64,000 nt of DNA, taken from the NCBI RefSeq assembly GCF_900141765.1, contig NZ_FSRK01000001.1, positions 1,798,001-1,862,000 on the forward strand. The letters run 5' to 3'. Below the pieces are notes generated by a model. That model was not told the DNA's origin. It made no database searches and saw only the letters and a list, made by a program, of their open reading frames with translations. Positions 60,508 to 64,000 of the stretch are shown here, piece after piece. The position numbers and the translations under genes were made by a program. Source of the stretch: Epilithonimonas zeae (lineage in GTDB: Bacteria; Bacteroidota; Bacteroidia; Flavobacteriales; Weeksellaceae). The first letter of the stretch is position 1; each line of letters begins with the position of its first letter.

Positions 60508-62637
60508 TTAAAAATTATAATTAATTCTGGCAAAATAACTTCTACCATAAAATAAGTTCTGCAAATCTGTTGCAGCATTATGACCATCACCAGATTGTGC
60601 AGTATTTCTAATACTGGTAACATCAAAAATATTTTTCACTCCAAGGCTTAATTCAAAATGATTATTGAAAAAAGGTTGACTTACAGTAAAATTCAGCATA
60701 TTAAAATCGCCAATATCACCTAATACGTAATGTCCTGTATCAGAAGCGCCATCAGATTCTAGTGTATAAAGTTTTCTTTTACCTGTATATTTGTAGTACA
60801 ATGCAAATATGGTATTGGCTTTTGGTAATGTATAATTTGCACTTACGTTAGCTTCCACATAGTAATTAAAATCATCATTGGATGTAGCATTACCAGTATT
60901 CAAAAGTTGAGAAACGCCTAATGTTGATACACCAGCATTGAATGAGAAATTATCTTTTCTTGCATTGAAACTTGCTCCCAGGATAATTGATTTATAATTA
61001 TCAACATTCAAATAGGTGTACTTTAACGGACTGTTGCTAACAATAACACTTTCGATACGATCTTTCACATCCATATATATTCCACTTAGACCTACATTCA
61101 TTCTCCAAGAATTAGAATTAGTAGTTGCAAAGTCCCAAGAAACACCACCAGAATAACCTGTTTCAGGTTTTAAATTTTCGTTACCTCTAATGTCATGATT
61201 ATTATCAACAACGTAAGTGTAAAGTTCATCATAAACCGGAAAACGATTTGCAGAACCTAATATTAATCTGATATTTGATTTATCTGTGGTAGAGAACCTT
61301 GTTGTTAATGAATAATTATATTGCCTGTCAAATTTATTACTTACCGTTAACCTTACTCCAGGACGGAAAGACAGCCATTTCAAAGGATTCCATTCTGCAG
61401 ACAAGAAATTTGCATAATTGAAAATAGATCGGTTAACACTTTTACCATTATTATTGAATTCAAAAGTTTCAGAATCTGCAAATCCTTTTGTATTATCTAA
61501 CTCATAACCTATTTGGAAATTGATTTTATCATTATCTAAAAAATTACTGAACATCCCTCTTGAATATAAAACCTCCGACTTATAGAAGGTTCTTTTTGGA
61601 CTTTCAGATCTAACATACCTATTTGGTACATCATATATTTTTTTAGTGTAATCTCTTTCCTGTATTTGATAAGAGAAATCTCCGTTATAATTGATTCTAG
61701 ATCCCAGTTTTGTCAAAATATTTAACTGATGAATCCATCTTGTAGAGTTATACTCTCTGTCTTCTGCTGTAAAAGTTCTCTGTCCACCGGAAAAAGCCAA
61801 TACATCTGTTTTAGGATTGTAATAATCAATATCTTCATTTAAGAAATTGACTTTATAAAAAATGGAAGTATTTTTTTTAGAATACCGGAGTGCAGCATTA
61901 GCAATTAACAGATCTTTTGGTTGCCATTCATAACCACGCTGGCCATTAGTTGTTTCGTCAAAGAATTTATAGCCCTTTTGAGTCCCTTCAAAACCTTGAA
62001 AATCATTATGGTTAATATCGGCTGTTAATGTGAATGAATCGGAAATCCGGTAACCTAAATTAAGACTTTGAATATGCCTTCCATAGCCTTTCTTCTTCCA
62101 ATCATAATCCTTACCAACAGTTTCTTCTTGAAGAGAAGCATTGATAGTAACCTTTTTTTGATAATTTTTTTTAGTAATAATATTGATAACACCTGCCATT
62201 GCATTATTACCATATTCTACGCCCATAGCACCTTTTACAATTTCTATTCGCTCTATATTATTGACATTAATTTTTGTAAGATCTACCAAATTCCCCATTC
62301 CTTTATCGCTAACTACAGGAATATTATCAATCAATATCTTTGTATATTCCCCGCTGAGTCCCATAATATTTGCATTAGAATCTCCAGAACTAGAATTGGG
62401 GGTAATCAAAATGTTTAGATTTTGGTTAAGGACATCTGCCACATTTGTAGCAGCCATATTTTTGATTTGGATTGCATCTATTATTTCTACTTTATAAATA
62501 GATTTATTGATAGACTGGGGAGTATATTGTCCAGTAATGACGACTTCTTCAATATTTTTTTGATTAAGAGTATCCTTTTGTGCATATGCAAAATTCAAAA
62601 TCGCTAATGATAAAAGGCTCATCGTTCGCTTCTTCAT
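60508..62637 (-). CDS. hmuR: TonB-dependent heme receptor
   Basis: 709 residues from the ATG at 62637 (signal MKKRTMSLLSLAILNFAYAQ); the longer frame to 62736 crosses the promoter and is rejected. TonB-box-like EEVVITG, plug domain (VADVLNQNLNILI, MGLSGEYTKILIDNIPVV, IERIEIVKGAMGVEYGNNAMAGVINIITKK), then a 22-strand barrel ending in Phe. The FRFPVYDEL and NENLKPET stretches resemble the FRAP and NPNL motifs of heme receptors. First gene of the hmu operon. Confidence 0.9.
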   Translation of the reverse strand: MKKRTMSLLSLAILNFAYAQKDTLNQKNIEEVVITGQYTPQSINKSIYKVEIIDAIQIKNMAATNVADVLNQNLNILITPNSSSGDSNANIMGLSGEYTKILIDNIPVVSDKGMGNLVDLTKINVNNIERIEIVKGAMGVEYGNNAMAGVINIITKKNYQKKVTINASLQEETVGKDYDWKKKGYGRHIQSLNLGYRISDSFTLTADINHNDFQGFEGTQKGYKFFDETTNGQRGYEWQPKDLLIANAALRYSKKNTSIFYKVNFLNEDIDYYNPKTDVLAFSGGQRTFTAEDREYNSTRWIHQLNILTKLGSRINYNGDFSYQIQERDYTKKIYDVPNRYVRSESPKRTFYKSEVLYSRGMFSNFLDNDKINFQIGYELDNTKGFADSETFEFNNNGKSVNRSIFNYANFLSAEWNPLKWLSFRPGVRLTVSNKFDRQYNYSLTTRFSTTDKSNIRLILGSANRFPVYDELYTYVVDNNHDIRGNENLKPETGYSGGVSWDFATTNSNSWRMNVGLSGIYMDVKDRIESVIVSNSPLKYTYLNVDNYKSIILGASFNARKDNFSFNAGVSTLGVSQLLNTGNATSNDDFNYYVEANVSANYTLPKANTIFALYYKYTGKRKLYTLESDGASDTGHYVLGDIGDFNMLNFTVSQPFFNNHFELSLGVKNIFDVTSIRNTAQSGDGHNAATDLQNLFYGRSYFARINYNF

Positions 62638-62661
62638 TGAAAAAAATTTTTGCGAAGATAA

Positions 62662-62714
62662 GATTTTATTTAGAATCATTAAAAACAATTTTGTACTTTT
62701 GTAGAATAATTCTA
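62662..62714. promoter_or_regulatory. Divergent hmuR / T9SS promoter with iron-box-like sites
   Basis: Plus strand: TACTTTTG -7 element (62694-62701) followed immediately by the palindrome TAGAATAATTCTA (62702-62714). Toward hmuR, a related half-site ATTTAGAATCATT lies at 62668-62680. Heme/iron genes on both sides point to Fur-type regulation; the protein bound is inferred. Confidence 0.6.
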
Positions 62715-62741
62715 AATAATAATAAAATCTGAACAAGACTT

Positions 62742-63533
62742 ATGAAAGCAAAACTACTTCTAGCTGCATCACTTTTCGCAGTAGTTGCACAAGCACAATT
62801 ATCGACTATTAATGAAAACTTTGACGGATTTACAGCTGGAAATGCAACCTTTCCTCAAAACGGCTGGTCAGCAATTTTACCAACAGCTCCTTTCCCGCCA
62901 CAACCTATGATGCTAGTTGTAGCTGCAGATGGAGCAAACAAGGTAATCCAAGCTTATCCTGGAAGCAGCTCGAACCAACCATTATACTTAATAACACCTC
63001 AGATTGTAGCGCCTGCTGGAGATAAGGCTATTTCTTTTGACACTGGTTTGGTAGCTTCTTCGCCTGGTACTACAACCATTCAGATTGGTGTAGCGACCAA
63101 TCCAGCGGATATGACAACGTTTACAGCTGTTGGAGATCCAATACAAATCACTTCTACTGTGATTCAGAATGTTAAGGTTAATGTACCTGCATCTGCTGGA
63201 ACTTATCTTGTTATAAAACATACCCCTACTGCAGCGCACACGGCTCTACAAATCGACAATGTAAAGTATGATACTAACCTAGCTGTTAATGAAAGCGCTT
63301 TCAACACAAATAATGTAAAATTTGCAGTTTCTGCAGATAATAACTCTTTGAAGTTTGTTTCTACAACTACGCTTTCTAGCGCAAAAATCTATTCTGCTGC
63401 TGGACAGATTGCAACTGAAGGTAAAATTTCAAACAACACTTTAAACATTTCTACATTGAAATCCGGTGTTTATTTTATTGCTATAGAAGACAATGCTGGA
63501 CAAACAGTTAAGTCTAAGTTTATTAAAAAGTAA
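62742..63533 (+). CDS. T9SS-secreted choice-of-anchor J protein linked to the heme locus
   Basis: 263 residues. Signal peptide ending AQAQ. One jelly-roll/choice-of-anchor J-like domain (INENFDGFTAGNATFPQNGW, LITPQIVAPAGDKAISFDTG, LVIKHTPTAAHTALQIDNVKYD). C-terminal T9SS sorting domain (FVSTTTLSSAKIYSAAGQI, STLKSGVYFIAI...KFIKK). Exported; possibly a surface protein made under iron limitation, since its promoter carries the same operator as the next gene. Function unknown. Confidence 0.87.
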   Translation: MKAKLLLAASLFAVVAQAQLSTINENFDGFTAGNATFPQNGWSAILPTAPFPPQPMMLVVAADGANKVIQAYPGSSSNQPLYLITPQIVAPAGDKAISFDTGLVASSPGTTTIQIGVATNPADMTTFTAVGDPIQITSTVIQNVKVNVPASAGTYLVIKHTPTAAHTALQIDNVKYDTNLAVNESAFNTNNVKFAVSADNNSLKFVSTTTLSSAKIYSAAGQIATEGKISNNTLNISTLKSGVYFIAIEDNAGQTVKSKFIKK

Positions 63534-63555
63534 ATAAACTCATTTATAAAAATTG

Positions 63556-63587
63556 AAAGCCTTTCAGAATTCTGAAAGGCTTTTTTT
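63556..63587 (+). terminator. Terminator after the T9SS gene
   Basis: AAAGCCTTTCAGAA and its exact reverse complement (63556-63583), then T residues. Very strong. Confidence 0.92.
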
Positions 63588-63677
63588 GTTGATTATAAAG
63601 ACGATTTAAACCAATATGATATTTATCATTTGATCAAAAATATTAATTTTTAATAATTCTAAATAAGAATAATTTAA

Positions 63678-63698
63678 TAGTTTTGTAGAATAATTCTA
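63678..63698 (+). promoter_or_regulatory. Promoter and operator of the terminal HmuY-like gene
   Basis: TAGTTTTG -7 element (63678-63685) followed at once by TAGAATAATTCTA (63686-63698), exactly as at 62694-62714. A second TTCT-N5-AGAA motif lies near 63656-63669. Confidence 0.65.
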
Positions 63699-63722
63699 AA
63701 TAATAAAATCTATTTATAAATT

Positions 63723-64000
63723 ATGAAAACAAAACTATTTTTTGCAAGTATGCTGACACTGGCTGTTAGCCAAACAGTTTTATCGCAAACAGATGAATTC
63801 GGGTATACTTCGGTTAATCTAAGTATGGGCGCTCAATATCAAAATCAAGTTTATTTTGATTTCTCTTCTAACAATATTATTTCACAGCCTGCTACAGGAT
63901 GGGATATTGCTTTTTACAGAAATTCTAGTATGTCGTTTGGAGAGAGAGTAAATGATGCTAATAATGTGAAAGTTTATCAGGTTTCTGCTGATCCTGTCGC
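63723..64000 (+). CDS. HmuY-like exported protein (3' partial)
   Basis: The first 92 codons are in the window. Signal peptide (KLFFASMLTLAVSQTVLSQ). Then NQVYFDFSSNN...GWDIAFYRNSS, which lines up with NQVWYDLSSGD...DWDLAFYSGDE of the hmuY gene at 59390. There is no lipobox Cys, so it is likely secreted rather than lipid-anchored; a C-terminal T9SS domain may lie outside the window. Own iron-box-like promoter. Confidence 0.75.
   Translation, partial: MKTKLFFASMLTLAVSQTVLSQTDEFGYTSVNLSMGAQYQNQVYFDFSSNNIISQPATGWDIAFYRNSSMSFGERVNDANNVKVYQVSADPV

Noticed and set aside
62638-62736. Extension of the TonB receptor gene to 62736
   Set aside because: It crosses the iron-box/promoter region, and the signal peptide starts at the ATG at 62637.

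Overview
This is a low-GC window with Bacteroidetes-type TAnnTTTG promoter elements, type IX secretion (T9SS) C-terminal sorting domains, a TonB/HmuY heme system, many SPII lipoproteins and a monomeric NADP isocitrate dehydrogenase. Together these point to a flavobacterium close to Chryseobacterium (Weeksellaceae). That is inference from gene content; no rRNA or tRNA gene was seen.

Layout. 1-11 kb: the 3' part of icd, a divergent HxlR regulator/SDR pair, a cytochrome P460-type operon, a LytS/LytTR two-component pair, DUF1223 and DoxX genes, and a large exported protein with a TonB-plug domain. 10.7-17.8 kb (minus strand): hydrolase, RluB, small methylmalonyl-CoA mutase subunit, FtsB-like protein, uridine kinase, lipoproteins, a SanA-like protein and a PaaE-like reductase. 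17.9-21 kb: a TlpA lipoprotein plus a FecCD permease and ATPase, split by a GxxExxY gene. 21-28 kb: a MarR regulator and a fadN-fadA-fadE beta-oxidation operon interrupted by two four-helix-bundle genes. 28-33 kb: lipoprotein, DUF763, ArsC-like, thioesterase and a T9SS protein. 33-41.4 kb: an attenuator-controlled trpEGDCFBA operon with three extra genes. 41-46 kb: two regulator/enzyme pairs and an exported deformylase-like protein. 46-54.4 kb: a CzcCBA metal-efflux operon behind a two-component system. 54.6-64 kb: a heme-uptake operon (hmuRYTUV, a methyltransferase, hmuS) and, divergently, two exported proteins behind matching palindromic operators.

The most unusual signal is a set of intergenic cassettes. 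Three small orphan genes (GxxExxY at 19.6 kb, four-helix-bundle at 24.1 and 25.7 kb) each sit inside a native operon and are bracketed by inverted arms made of short AT-rich or CGCAAAG-like words. Each gene has its own word vocabulary. Gene-less copies of two of these arm types occur elsewhere in the window: trpB-trpA at 40.55 kb matches the arms around the first four-helix-bundle gene, and 30.25 kb resembles the GxxExxY arms. This suggests a family of intra-operon elements with and without cargo. Separately there are two tandem pairs of double-hairpin REP-like repeats (49.3 and 58.4 kb), three copies of a GCAGCCCGAC...GCTGCC element (45.7, 52.1, 56.4 kb), two MITE-like hairpins, and a heptamer repeat inside both trpE and trpF.

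Several start codons were re-chosen. In two genes the apparent upstream TTG start is actually the TTG of the TAnnTTTG promoter element.
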